DNA of 64,000 nt from Amorphochlora amoebiformis. Lineage: Eukaryota; Cercozoa; Chlorarachniophyceae. Numbering within the stretch: the stretch's first letter is position 1; every line of letters begins with the position of its first letter. The stretch is taken from the NCBI GenBank assembly GCA_054601695.1, contig BAAHQB010000018.1:992001-1056000 (forward strand). The letters run 5' to 3'. The position numbers and the translations under genes are program-made. Below the pieces are notes generated by a model that worked only from the letters and a program-made list of their open reading frames with translations, had not been told where the DNA came from and searched no databases. Below are positions 1 through 63,981 of this stretch, piece after piece.

Positions 1-49
<49 letters not shown>

Positions 50-65
50 ACACGTATTATATAGG

Positions 66-141
<76 letters not shown>

Positions 142-209
142 GGTTAACTTGAGTACTTGAGGATAGGGTCGGGTAGGATATGTATATATGTTTGTACAGA
201 AAAGTAAAA

Positions 210-243
<34 letters not shown>

Positions 244-269
244 GTACATATATACATATATACATATAT

Positions 270-302
<33 letters not shown>

Positions 303-348
303 AATGTATATGTATATATACATGTATAAATATATTTACATAAAATAC
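1..348. repeat. TA microsatellite at left edge
   Basis: Mostly (TA)n with TATG/TACA variants. A unique patch at about 141-205 shows no exon I can support. In gene sense this is the intron downstream of the last visible CHI-like exon. Confidence 0.8.
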
Positions 349-4267
<3,919 letters not shown>

Positions 4268-4497
4268 TGCTTGTCAAGAGCGGGAAATCGCGTCACTAAG
4301 GAAAGTCACTCACGTCACCGTGGGATGTCACGCTGATGCTCATGCGTCACGCTCAAAAGTCACGCTCAGCGGGTTACATTGTCCTTCAGAGCCGTCACGC
4401 GTGTCACTCAGCTGGGTCACAAATGTGAGGAACACATTAAGATCTCACCGAAGAATTAATATTTGCGATGTTCCGGTAATGGGGAACCCAACACGTT
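4268..4497. promoter_or_regulatory. Head-to-head promoter with nine GTCAC boxes
   Basis: The 230 bp between the CHI-like ATG and the kinase ATG carries nine plus-strand GTCAC pentamers at 4292, 4305, 4314, 4327, 4346, 4359, 4394, 4403 and 4416. Many are extended to GTCACGC or GTCACTC. All have the same orientation. A similar but smaller cluster lies before RPS21e. The clustering suggests a transcription-factor site array serving a bidirectional promoter; the factor is unknown. No TATA box can be picked out. Confidence 0.6.
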
Positions 4498-7927
<3,430 letters not shown>

Positions 7928-8090
7928 TGTTTCTAGTGTTTACGCGGAAGTCAATTATGCATGCTGTTATAATTAACTACATTAACGTTCACCCGTTCAG
8001 ATTCTAAATTTAGATAGTTTAAGTATTCGAATGCAGTTTATGAATTGAATCCACCGTAATATGAAATTATGAATTACTATGTATATACTA

Positions 8091-8137
<47 letters not shown>

Positions 8138-9430
8138 GTACATATATATATATATATATATATAAATATATCTACACACATATAACAATATAGAGCCTCG
8201 GTGAACGTAGCACGGTGTATATCTTGTCTAGTATTTTTTACTAAAGTATATAAGTATATAGCGCCGGTATATATGTACTCTAGATACCAGTTAATGATAT
8301 ATTTGTTGTTGTACTGATATTATGAGGTTTGAATGAACATATTGTATAATGTTGAGCTTCCAATACTCCCACCCAATGTTGACACACTGAAAAGGGTGGA
8401 TACATTGTCGACATTGTACGTATTGGTTGTTAATTGTCCTTTCTTTCCATTAATTTTGATATCGAAAATACGTACGTATGTACATCGTTTACTTACAGAA
8501 ATACGCATATAAGAATACGTTGGTATGTATATTGGTTTGTATATTGGTACGTATATTGGTACGTATATTGGTACGCATACTGGTTGTACGTATGTATGTA
8601 CGCATCTGTATACGTTAGTAGTACGCTCATACGTACGCTTATGCGCACGTATTTCGTATACGTATCTGGTATTCGCTGGGATACAATACGTATCTGGTAT
8701 ACTTATGGTCTTTACGTATATGGTATCTATGCGTGTATGCGGTATGCGTATTGTTGCATTGTTTACGTCATTGATGCGTATGTATATACGTTGATACGTA
8801 TATGGTACATCTATTGCTTACGATTAGGATACGTATGCTAGTATGCATTGCATAGTATCACCCTGTACGTTCCCTTCGTAAATATACTAGATAAGCTTCA
8901 ATATAATGATCGTTCGAGGAAGGGAAGTGATTTGGGTTGACATATGTGTGCATATGGGTAATGTTGATAAAAAGATTGGGTAATTGTTGAGTCCGTATGT
9001 ACGATGAAGGACAGTAAACACATAAACATATTGGCATAATGCTGAGGTTCAAACCATCATGATGATAATGACTATTTATGTGATAGACACTAATAATAGT
9101 ATGATGCGTGCTGATTTTTGAATTGTTGACTACTAGTCGCAATGATCCGAGGCTGAGATTTCCAAAAAAATGACTGACTAATGCGCCGACGAACCCCAAC
9201 CTATTGGTTGAGTCTTGGAACCTAAGTCGGCCATGCACAGATGCATATGGTCAGGTGATCTATTTATTTACGCTAAATTAGAAATTTTGTTACCGTGAAG
9301 TCTTTCGAGTGCGTGTTGTTCTTGAAGTGTTCTATAATACCCGATGACATATCTGCAGTGTTGTTATTATGTAAAATAAATATATTTATATATTTTTAAA
9401 TTTTCCAGAAATAATACAGAATACTCCTGT
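7928..9430. other. Tail-to-tail interval, no gene supported, GTACG minisatellite inside
   Basis: Mixed-composition DNA between the kinase end and the FHA gene end. About 8465-8850 is an imperfect minisatellite rich in GGTACGTATATT and ACGTATNTGG. A small candidate FHA exon is at 9221-9201. A minus-strand frame around 8858-9238 reads partly like protein but has no recognisable domain, so I do not call it. Confidence 0.6.
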
Positions 9431-10206
<776 letters not shown>

Positions 10207-10222
10207 TATATATAATGAATAC

Positions 10223-22157
<11,935 letters not shown>

Positions 22158-22369
22158 TTCTTCAATCTTCGTCCCCCATCGGAATCCAGACTACATGAGG
22201 ACCTGTCACGCGAAAAGGGAACACCCTGCAATGTCACGCAGAACAGTGTTACAAAGCGCCATGTCGGGTTCTAAAGATGTCACTTAGGTATGTCACCCAT
22301 CGGCATATTTTCTTAAAGATTTTTATTTAAGCGCTATTTCGCCGAAGGCCGCACATACACTCTAGAATC
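22158..22369. promoter_or_regulatory. Head-to-head promoter of FHA gene and RPS21e with four GTCAC boxes
   Basis: GTCAC occurs at 22204, 22233, 22279 and 22292 in the interval between the proposed FHA start (22157, minus) and the RPS21e start (22370, plus). Two are GTCACGC as in the CHI-kinase interval. The match in motif and setting suggests a shared promoter element for housekeeping genes. Confidence 0.5.
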
Positions 22370-23145
22370 ATGGACACCAAGGAGGACTTTTCCACCCCCG
22401 AGGCTTCGGGAAACCAGGATGTAGAGCTTTACTATCCCCGCAAGTGGTGAGTGGGAACTCTGTGTATTTTTTAATGGGAATAATGACGAATTTCGTGTAA
22501 GCATGTGGGGTATTGCTGACCAGGGTGTGGGGAAAGGAAATTGGGGAGGATGTTGCATGTGCTGTCCTATATTTGAGACTCGGGTAAGTGTGGGGACCTC
22601 TTAGGGCTCCGGGTTACACTCTGGTTTATCGTGCAATCGGGAGATACATCGTGGGATGATTTTACTCGAGAGGTGGAAAAATATGACTTTGGACATGGTG
22701 ATTAATGATGTTTCATTAATAGCTCCGCCACGAACCGTCTGATCGCCGCTAAGGACCATGCTAGCGTCCAGATCAACATCGGACACGTAGACAGCAACGG
22801 GTATTCTTAACGATGTAGCTGGAAAAATATGTCGCTGGAAAATATGTCACGAAAAAGTGGTTGACTTTGCTCCCACATACCAACAAAATATTTTGATACA
22901 GTTCGTACACGAACGAATACTCAACCTTCGCTCTCTGTGGGTACATTCGCTTCAAGGTAAAGAGATGACCATCCCCATTATAACCAATTTCACATACATG
23001 CACAGCGATAATAATCACAGCCCTAACACAACCTCAGGGACGCGCTGACGATGCCATCAACCGCCTAGCTGCTGAGGCTGGACTTATGCGCGCTATGTCT
23101 TCTTTCCCTCACCCTGCCAAGACTAACGTCGAGGAAAAGGAGTAA
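22370..23145 (+). CDS. RPS21: 40S ribosomal protein S21e (eS21)
   Basis: Four exons, 22370-22446, 22723-22800, 22902-22956 and 23038-23145, join in phase to 105 residues. The core matches eS21 throughout: [30 protein letters not shown], then [14 protein letters not shown] and [13 protein letters not shown]. eS21 is a component of the small cytosolic ribosomal subunit. Human eS21 has 83 residues; the extra length here is a short acidic N-terminus and a C-terminal tail ending KTNVEEKE. All introns are 80-280 bp and free of TA arrays, unlike neighbouring genes, which fits selection for efficient splicing in a highly expressed gene. The ATG is the first in frame after the GTCAC cluster. Confidence 0.95.
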
Positions 23146-23414
23146 GATGTCGGACGCCTCCCTTTTTCTAAATAATGCTTGGAGTAGCTGGTGTGCTACG
23201 TACCCATTGAGCGAGCATGAGCAAGGTCAAGTTCATGGTCATCTGTAGCTGAGTTCTCTGTCAGTTTCAAATATTTTTTTAACACAATTTTATGAGTCGT
23301 TGGATATCTGAGCTGGAGATACAACATTGCAAGAAACTACGTCTCATGAGTGTTGTAATCTCACAGCTGCATATATTATTTGAGGCTATAGCTATTACTG
23401 GAAGTTTATGTATG

Positions 23415-23458
<44 letters not shown>

Positions 23459-24033
23459 CATATATATATATATATATCTACTGTATATACACCTTTGTGC
23501 GTGGGCACATGTCTAGACATGTACTAGATGTACATTTAATAATTAAATATTTATATCATGAACATTGTTGTCATGGTCCGTCGATAATATATAGATTTGG
23601 CTATGTCATTAGTTAAATACTCTAGATGCTAAGTTATATTTATATAAATAATATGTAATACTTTGGTGTACAGTGTGGGGTTTTATGTTAATATATGATA
23701 GATCTCGAGCGCTCATAATTTAGTCATAAACTCTGGGTGTTGCGCATATATGACGGAAGATGGCTAACTAGATCTAGATATTTAAACTCGAGTCAGAGCT
23801 TCAACGTCAAAGCTAGGTCTACAGCCCCCACCACATCACTACATAACCATACGGGTAGCACTCGTTCGTCTATCCCTAGCTTTTGTTCAGACGCCGAGTC
23901 AATACGTAGCGGAAGCTGGAATTATATTAAAGGCAATGTCATAACTATTTTACTAGGATGTATGTAAAATGTATGTGTATATATATATATGTGTGTATCT
24001 ATATATATATATATATATTGTATTGTATGTACA

Positions 24034-24095
<62 letters not shown>

Positions 24096-24508
24096 ATATG
24101 TATATATGTATTGTATATACATATATTATATAATTATATATACACAGACAGATATATATACATATTTATACATATATATACATATATATACATGTATGTA
24201 TATGTGCGTTTGAAAAAGTAACTAGAGTGTGTTTACAACGGTTCACAATTTCTGTTACACCTGAGTACATCAAGTTTTATACATGTGTACACATAATACA
24301 TAATGAATACATACATACATATACATATGTATATATATATGTATATAGATATATATATATATATATTTAACATATATACGTAGTACATATATATGCATAT
24401 GTGTGTATATATGTATGTGTGTATATACATTAATATATAGATATATATTTCATATATTTATATATATATGTACATATATGCACACACACATATGTATATA
24501 TATATGTA

Positions 24509-24572
<64 letters not shown>

Positions 24573-24573
24573 C

Positions 24574-24604
<31 letters not shown>

Positions 24605-24858
24605 CGTATATACACAGATATATATGTACATGTATGTATGTGTATATGTATGTGTTTGTGTAAAAATGAGACTACATGTACATGTGTGTGTGTGTGTGTG
24701 TGTATGTATGTGTATGTGTATATATATATATATATGCATATATATGAGTATATGGGTTGATATATGTGTATGTATGTGACGTATGTATGTATACACGTGT
24801 ACATACACATACGCACATCTCCATGTACATATATGAATATGTAAGTTTATACATGTAT

Positions 24859-24904
<46 letters not shown>

Positions 24905-25340
24905 ACATACATACATACATACATATATATATATACATATATGTATATATTTATGTATATATATATATATACAAGTGCCGCATGTAAAAAAAAATATTTA
25001 AATATGATATATGTAAAAAAGAATTTCTAGATACCTTCAGTCCTTTCCCGTGAGCCTCCAATCCTCTTTGATGTCCTTAAGTTTAGGATAAGGGTTAGGA
25101 TTTGCCAGTGTTAGAGTTAGGTAAAGTCAGGACACGACTGTTAATTGGGTAACACTTTACCTTCTGTTCTCAATCATTCTCTCTATTCTAAATATATTTC
25201 TCTCCTTCTCCCCTGCTCCCCCCTCACCTCTATTCCCTTTCCGTCTCTCCCTCATTGATATTAGTTCGGGTATGTATGTTGGGGGAGAGAGAGATGAAGG
25301 AAAAGAGGATAGTGTGAGCCAGGGTTCTAAGGGGTTGAAG
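23146..25340. other. Tail-to-tail interval downstream of RPS21e, no gene supported
   Basis: Unique mixed sequence to about 23960, then TA/TG-rich DNA to 25000, then unique sequence with CT-rich stretches. A 76-codon plus-strand frame at 23737-23967 with Ser/Thr-rich content has no recognisable domain. A short minus-strand stretch near 25030-25080 could be an exon but is not needed, since the GmhB-like gene already has a stop at 26894. Confidence 0.5.
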
Positions 25341-25350
25341 GTGTGCATAG

Positions 25351-25393
<43 letters not shown>

Positions 25394-25445
25394 GTGTGTG
25401 TGTATGTGTGTGTGTGTGTATGTATGTCTATATATATGTGTGTAT

Positions 25446-25476
<31 letters not shown>

Positions 25477-25497
25477 GAGGCTATATACATATATGTA

Positions 25498-25536
<39 letters not shown>

Positions 25537-25623
25537 ATGTGTGTGCATATAAAACTTGTATTTATACGTTCCCTCTCTCGCCTGCCATATGCATATATAT
25601 CTATATATTACATACGTTATATT

Positions 25624-25715
<92 letters not shown>

Positions 25716-25810
25716 ATATATATATATATGTACATATGTAAATGAATGTTAAATGTATGTATACATGTATTATGCACATAGAGAAATAGATGTGCACATA
25801 TATTATATAC

Positions 25811-25852
<42 letters not shown>

Positions 25853-25858
<6 letters not shown>

Positions 25859-25895
25859 TGTATATATACATATTACACTACACATCGGACTTATT

Positions 25896-25984
<89 letters not shown>

Positions 25985-26021
25985 TGTATATATACATATT
26001 ACACTACACATCGGACTTATT

Positions 26022-26030
<9 letters not shown>
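25853..26030. repeat. Tandem duplication with unit near 126 bp
   Basis: The unique string TTACACTACACATCGGACTT with identical flanks occurs at about 25873 and about 25999, separated by TA repeats. The two copies are essentially identical, so the duplication is recent. Confidence 0.8.
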
Positions 26031-26065
<35 letters not shown>

Positions 26066-26311
26066 TATATAATATACATACATATATATATATATATATA
26101 TAAATGCCTACAAATATATATTTATACATAATGATGTATCTGATATAATATTTAAGAGAGAGAGGGAGAGGTATAGAGAGGAGGAAGCGAGAGAAGGAGA
26201 AGTCGATGAACAGAGGACAGAGAGTGCTGGGATGGAAGTGGTGAGAGAGTCTGAGAGGGCTTCTACACAACGTAGCATATATATACGCAGCTAAATATAC
26301 ATATATATATA

Positions 26312-26376
<65 letters not shown>

Positions 26377-26597
26377 TGCATATATATATGTATATATGTA
26401 TATATATGCATACATATATATATATATATATATATTCAGGATAAATATATATTTTACACATAAATGTGTATGTATCAATTCTATGTATTTTTTAATATAT
26501 ATATATATATATATATATGTATTATATATATATATATATATATATATTATTACTATTATTATTATTATTATTTACACACACACACGCATATATGTTA

Positions 26598-26704
<107 letters not shown>

Positions 26705-26785
26705 GTATATATAATCTCACATACACCTCAAGGTATATATACACTTGTAATATACATACAATATAAATATACATAAAAAAATATA

Positions 26786-26817
<32 letters not shown>

Positions 26818-26893
26818 GTATTATATATATATATGTATATATTTATTTGAAAGTATTGACATGTGGGTATACTACACGCATATAATGATATGC

Positions 26894-30174
<3,281 letters not shown>

Positions 30175-30311
30175 GGTATGACACGTGTCCTGACACGTGT
30201 ATGATTTTAAATTGGGTTAAATCACCAAAACAAATTATATTGTAATATTACGTAATATACTGCGAGAAATTGAAAGGACATTCGCGGGACAGTGGACCCG
30301 AAAGAAGAAAA
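30175..30311. promoter_or_regulatory. Head-to-head promoter with two TGACACGTGT boxes
   Basis: The 137 bp between the proposed GmhB-like ATG and the EngB ATG carries TGACACGTGT at 30179-30188 and 30191-30200, each with a CACGTG E-box/G-box core. A third copy lies at 41532-41541 upstream of RAD17. bZIP or bHLH proteins bind such cores in many eukaryotes. If transcription of the minus gene starts upstream of these boxes they would sit in its leader. Confidence 0.5.
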
Positions 30312-39386
<9,075 letters not shown>

Positions 39387-40231
39387 TTGGCTGCTTGGGC
39401 TAACGTTCATCGGAAGCGTAGCCGGGATCCTTCGAATCCGTTGTCATCATGCAACTGAAATTATGATCATACTTCTGGGTCATGATATACCAACTAGACC
39501 AAGCTTAAGGAGTTCATCGTAACTTCAGCTATAGCTAGCTATACTAGTATAATCAGTAAAATTTCAATTATGTACTAGATCAAGGAGCTAGTCTCAAATA
39601 TCCTACTGAAAAATATGAATTGATATTTTTGGCACATCAATTGATTACAATTGAGTATCATTAGTAACTGTAGATAGCGCTGGTGCCATGATGGTATTTT
39701 CACTAGCCGGATCTAGATGATTTCAACTCAACGCCTTAAACTCAGCTCACCCGCTGGGGGTGTTGTCGTTCAATCTCAGGATGAATGTACGTACCTGTCA
39801 ATATAATATAATACGCACATCATATATAGAATAATATAGTATGTATGTGTATACATATATTATACGTATACACATATACATGTATATATATATATAAATA
39901 TATTATTATTTTGTTAGAAAGAAATAGAATTTACTTTACACATGTATGCAAGCATTTGACATAAATGTATGTTAACATACATGAATACACTCTCACATAA
40001 TATGTATATTCGTATATTTATACATGTGTGTAAATATCTACAATAATCATTTATATATATATATATATATATAATATATATATACATATGTATATATATA
40101 TATATATATTATATATATATATATACAGGTACATATATACATTTAAATATATATATATATATAATATATATTTATATATGTATATATATATATTATACAT
40201 GTATATATACATACAGGTACATATATACATT

Positions 40232-40274
<43 letters not shown>

Positions 40275-40819
40275 ATGTATGTGTATAGCTATTTTAGGTT
40301 CACATTTATGAACATATAAACATAAGAATATATACATTTATATATATATGTATATATATATATATATATGCCATACAAATTGTAATATATAAACATTTAT
40401 ATTTGTACATATTATCTCAAGTATATATGCATGTGAGAATGTCACATAGATAGACAAATTCCGTAGGTATATATATAATTACTAAGTTTGTATTTATAAA
40501 TATACATTTATACACACACAATATATATTGATATATATATATATATATATATATTTATAAATTATGTGTATATATTGTGTATGAATATATATATATATAT
40601 ATATATAATATATATATATATATAATATATACATACATAAATATACATACATATAATTCTATCCAAATATACATTTATACAAGAATTCTGATATAAAATA
40701 CGTGATAAAATATTTTTGTGCAGATGAATAAAAATCACTTATACATATGAATTCTATGTGTATAAATACTGCACGTGTCTGTTCGTGTGTATGTACCAAG
40801 TACCATACACATATACGTA
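39387..40819. other. Tail-to-tail interval after EngB, no gene supported
   Basis: Unique sequence to about 39790, then TA-rich DNA. A TACAGGTACATATATACATTTAAATATA string occurs twice, at about 40126 and 40213. A minus-strand stretch at 39745-39780 could be a last exon for the cyclophilin relic but cannot be tied to it. Confidence 0.5.
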
Positions 40820-41354
40820 TTATTGTGCACAGATTTCTTGTTGAACCATTGAGGATATGACCTTTCCAAAGACGACATCAAGCTGTCGCGCCCATGGATC
40901 CTATCGTGGAGATGTAAAATTGACTACCGTTGGTGTCTGAAATGTTAAATATATGGTTTATACATGCCCTTCTTCCCGAGCAATCTCAGTAGATCGATAA
41001 TAGATGTTCTTACCACGCTGGAGATATCACCTCTCAGGATCGTGAACTGTGCCAACACATAGATGTAGCAGATGTTAGGTCGTCAGGTTGTGATTGAATT
41101 TCATATTCCTATTTGACCTGCGAGATGACACGATGGAAAATACTAGTGAAAACATTTTCTAATCTTACCCATGCCCTTCTCTCCGATGCAAGGAGCGCGG
41201 AAGTTCCTAGCAGTCTGGTAAATTCGCATAGGCTTATGATTCATCGAGCGAGGGGTCAAATAACTTAAAAAGTACACCTTAGGCACGACCTCTGGGTAGA
41301 GTTCCATGGTAAACTGCCAGCACCTTCGCCACCGATCTCGATATCGAAGAACAC
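40820..41354 (-). pseudogene. Cyclophilin (peptidyl-prolyl isomerase) relic with frameshifts
   Basis: Five minus-strand islands follow the cyclophilin order: 41354-41278 (VFFDIEIGGEGAG then, in another frame, FTMELYPEVVPK), 41214-41170 (TARNFRAPCIGEKGM), about 41142-41118 (IFHRVIS), 41046-41014 (FTILRGDISSV) and 40936-40820 (TNGSQFYIST then, shifted, LDVVFGKVIS). Splice-like AG and GT sites flank each island, so this is a decayed intron-bearing copy and not a retrocopy. Two frame changes, loss of conserved residues (FRALCTGEKG to FRAPCIGEKG; GGDFT to RGDIS) and a missing segment before FHRV argue against function. Assembly errors could explain the shifts but not the substitutions. It lies head-to-head with RAD17. 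Confidence 0.65.
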
Positions 41355-41693
41355 CTTACTTATAACCTTTGGGGACCCTATGCATCAATTAGATGAGACG
41401 AAGTTTGAAATCATTCGATTTCAATTCATTTTAGATAGGCTTTGTACAGACACCGGCCGTAAAAGAGGGCGAAACCTGCGCAATATTTGACCACATTTTC
41501 CATCCGGCTGTGAAGGATGTACTGCATTTTTTGACACGTGTGTTATCGTAGATATCATTCTTTCAGATATTCAAATATCAGGATGCGCATATTTCTATAA
41601 GTTGAATCAATATGTAGGATATCCGAGACTTATTATCTTCATATCGCTTCTACTCCTTCTGATACCTCAAAACCGAGCGGCGACGGACAAGAG
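41355..41693. promoter_or_regulatory. Upstream region of RAD17 with one TGACACGTGT box
   Basis: Unique sequence with TGACACGTGT at 41532-41541, the same ten bases found twice before EngB and the GmhB-like gene. A short minus-strand frame from about 41528 (MQYILHSRMENVVKY) could be a leftover first exon of the cyclophilin copy. Confidence 0.4.
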
Positions 41694-42425
41694 ATGCTAA
41701 ATTCCCTTCGCTTCCCGCCGTCGAATGGGGATATCAAAGCCCCCAAACCAAAGGCAAAGCTTTCTAAGAATCCCCTTTCTAGAATTCTCGGCAAAAAGCG
41801 CGAAAATTCGGGCAAGAAGAAGATTTTCGCACATCCAAAGCAACCATGCAAACAAATCGGAGAAATGTGGACAAGCAAGCACGAACCTACGTCCTCGAGT
41901 GAACTGACCCTACATAAGAAGAAGATAGACCAAGTTAGAGGATGGATGACCAACGCTAGTCGCTTTGGACAGAGCTTTCTGCTTCTTACAGGACCCCCAG
42001 GATGCGGCAAATCGACGATGATTCGGGTCATTGCCGAAGAGCTTGGCTACACTGTCTCAACCTGGTCTGAGGTATTTACAACATCCCCAGAGGCTTACAT
42101 ATCATCGTGATGTAATTTTGTTTGTGATAGGAGTCAGACTCTGCTACTAGGGCGCTTTCCCGATCGGGAAGTTTCAGCTACAACGACTTACCAAGTACCA
42201 GAAAGATGGAAAGCTTTCGCGCGTTTCTCCTGCGGGGCAGATACTCAGCCCTGAAGTTCTCTAATTCGCGAGACAAGGGACGTAAGCAACTTGTTCTCAT
42301 AGAGGATATTCCGTACACCGGGAAAGGTAAGTGTTTATTTGACATATCTAAATGGTTGTACGATGAAAATGCAGTTCACGATGTTTGCATATTTATACAT
42401 AGAACTATATTCATACACAATATTA

Positions 42426-42477
<52 letters not shown>

Positions 42478-42730
42478 TTGATATATACATGTGCGTGTGT
42501 AACCATTCTAAAGTACGTAAAATGTACAATTATAATATATGTATATATATATATATATATATATTCATTCGTATATGTTATATAAACATGTAAATGTTTA
42601 CATATGTGTATTTAAAATATGTATATGTGTATGTATGTGTGTATATTGATGTGTAGACACGTGTATGTTGAATATTACGTATTATGTGTACAGGTGTACA
42701 TGGATATGAAATTTACATATACATATGTAC

Positions 42731-42777
<47 letters not shown>

Positions 42778-42912
42778 TAAATATAGCCATGTATAATATA
42801 TATGTATATACACACACACACACACATATATATATACATATATATATATATTGTACTATGTATATGAATATAAATATATATTATAAAAATATGTAAATGT
42901 TAATTTTGATGT

Positions 42913-42952
<40 letters not shown>

Positions 42953-44511
42953 TATAAATATTTTATTTTCGAGTTGTATATATATATATATAATATATAT
43001 ATATATATATAATATTATATATATATATATATACATATACACATATATATATATATATATACATATAAATATATATATATATTTATATATAATATATGAT
43101 TTTATATGTAAGATCTCTCTCTCCCATACTTCCTATCCAGTGATGTAAGTAATAACACCTAACCTGCCACGCAGTGAAGCCAAAAGAGGAATTCCGGAGC
43201 ATCGTCCGCACTGCGGTAGAAGAAGCCAGGTCTTTAATGGTAATGGCGTTCACCACCACGAACGAAGAGTCGAGGGAGGCCGAGCGCTTGCTGGGCGAGG
43301 AACTTACCTCACATCCAAGGGTGGCGTTAATGACATGCAACTCAGTCAACGACACACAAGTGAAGAAGAAGCTGAAGCAAATCGCTCTGGCAGAAGGGGT
43401 CGGGTTGCCGACATCCCTATGCAAGGAGATTGTGAACGCTTCAAATGGGGACTTGAGGAACGCAATACTATCTCTTCAGGTATTCATTGCGTCTCAGCAC
43501 CACACCACCACCAAAACTCCCTGTCATAACCAAATCCTCACATTATGTTCCATGAATATCTCCCGCATAATACACATTGCTCGGTATGACTAGCAGTTAT
43601 ACTAAGTTAATGGTAATTCAACCCTCAAACTCCAGGTAGCGTCCGCGTCGCTGGAAGGCGGCATGGCAGCAGCCGGGGCCACCACAAGTTTGAAAGGAAC
43701 CACCTCGCGTAAACGTAAGAAGCGCTCCAAAAGGAAGAAACCTGCACCTAAAAATGTCACCCTCGACCCTTCCATGGGTGGGCGAGACGGCTCGTACTCC
43801 ATGTTTCGAGCGCTGGGGAAGATATTGTATATGAAGGAGGGCGTCCATCCAGAGGATGTGGTCGAGGCATCGGGGCTTAGCGCGGAAACTTTCCTCCAAT
43901 TCCTTCAGCACAATTGCTTGGATCACCTCACGCCCTCTATACCAGACGACGATGAGAAGGATTTGGAGGATGAGCTCGTTGAACTCGAACCTGCGAGTGA
44001 GGCACTTATCAACTTCAGCACGGCCGATCTCCTCGACGCGGGGAAGCAATTGAACTATGGCAACCTCGTGCTCCCCGTAGATATGCCATACTCAGCCTCA
44101 TTTGCAGGGCGCGGGTACATCGACGCGAAGTCCCGCTTCCTCAAGTTTGAGGAGACCAAGAATCGACCGGTCAAGCGGAAGTTTTTGGCTGTCCGGGGCG
44201 CTCCCAATGCCGCGCGACAGCGATGGATAAGTATGGAGAAGGTTGACGACATTCGTCGAACACTAGGGGATGCCACTGGTCATCTCTCCACAACGGCGAT
44301 TCTCCTCGATCTATTGCCATTCTTAGCGAGGATAGGACCCTCCGCAGGGGATTTCAACACGTCTCAGATCTGCCTGGTGCGGTCGATGACTTCGTACCAA
44401 GGTCTCAATCGTCCGACACCATATTGGGGAGCAGGGAAGACTATGATAGGGATGGATTCGGAATCTAAGGCTGCACTGGAAGAAGATGACCTGGAAGAGT
44501 TTTCAGACTAG
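41694..44511 (+). CDS. RAD17: RAD17 checkpoint clamp loader
   Basis: Four exons, 41694-42071, 42131-42326, 43175-43479 and 43636-44511, join in phase to about 584 residues, close to the 600-680 of known RAD17 proteins. RAD17 replaces RFC1 in an RFC-like complex that loads the 9-1-1 clamp at damaged DNA and supports ATR signalling. Evidence: Walker [11 protein letters not shown] near residue 100, LVLIEDIP as the RAD17-type Walker [16 protein letters not shown], a sensor-2-like [15 protein letters not shown], then a long basic linker ([16 protein letters not shown], possible nuclear signal) and [16 protein letters not shown], a RAD17 signature. The C-terminus is acidic ([10 protein letters not shown]), resembling the 9-1-1-binding acidic tails of RAD17. 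Intron 2 (848 bp) holds TA repeats; introns 1 and 3 are short and clean. The stop lies 267 bp from the MCCC1 stop, tail-to-tail. Confidence 0.93.
42420..43100. repeat. TA microsatellite, RAD17 intron 2
   Basis: (TA)n with a (CA)n run near 42810. It is the only repeat-rich intron of this gene. Confidence 0.85.
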
Positions 44512-44778
44512 ACAGACTATGGCTTTATCGTATAGCTGCATTGTCTGGCTGATGACATTGAGTTCACCCGTAAGTAGAGATTGTCCATATTGTTTCAACA
44601 TAGTCTACTAGAATATAGAGAACACTAGCTATAGATATGATACTATAATATAGATCTAGCTAATACTTAGAACTTACGTCTAGCATTTTTATTAATGCAA
44701 ACTTGTATTATACTAATGAAATCACAGGATCAACCTGAGCAACCTGAGCGCCGTTGATGTTTGGCCTGGCTAGCTAGG
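44512..44778. other. Tail-to-tail interval between RAD17 and MCCC1
   Basis: 267 bp of AT-rich unique sequence separates the two stop codons. Both 3' UTRs and poly(A) signals must fit here or overlap. I see no further gene. Confidence 0.7.
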
Positions 44779-63473
<18,695 letters not shown>

Positions 63474-63627
63474 CTATTTTAATATAGTATATGTTTGTAT
63501 ATATGTATATATATATATATATGCATATATACATATGCGCATATACCTATATATCTGTGTGCGCGTGTACATATATATTTACATACATATATATAATATA
63601 TATACATATATATTTATATATATATAT

Positions 63628-63696
<69 letters not shown>

Positions 63697-63738
63697 ATTT
63701 ATGTGCAGGTACCTACCAGAAGATTTGTAAATACAGTT

Positions 63739-63825
<87 letters not shown>

Positions 63826-63834
63826 TGGATTTAC

Positions 63835-63887
<53 letters not shown>

Positions 63888-63929
63888 GATATTAATATCC
63901 ATATAGTTATCTATGTTTATATATAATAA

Positions 63930-63981
<52 letters not shown>

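Noticed and set aside
23737-23967. 76-codon plus-strand frame (SSQSFNVKARSTAPTT...)
   Set aside because: No domain, no splice partners and no convincing start context; the adjoining genes are complete without it.
25021-26280. Possible extra 3' exons of the GmhB-like gene (DIKEDWRLTGK near 25050; EALSDSL near 26260)
   Set aside because: The gene already ends in frame at 26894 with a family-typical TGHG C-terminus, and these pieces match no known tail.
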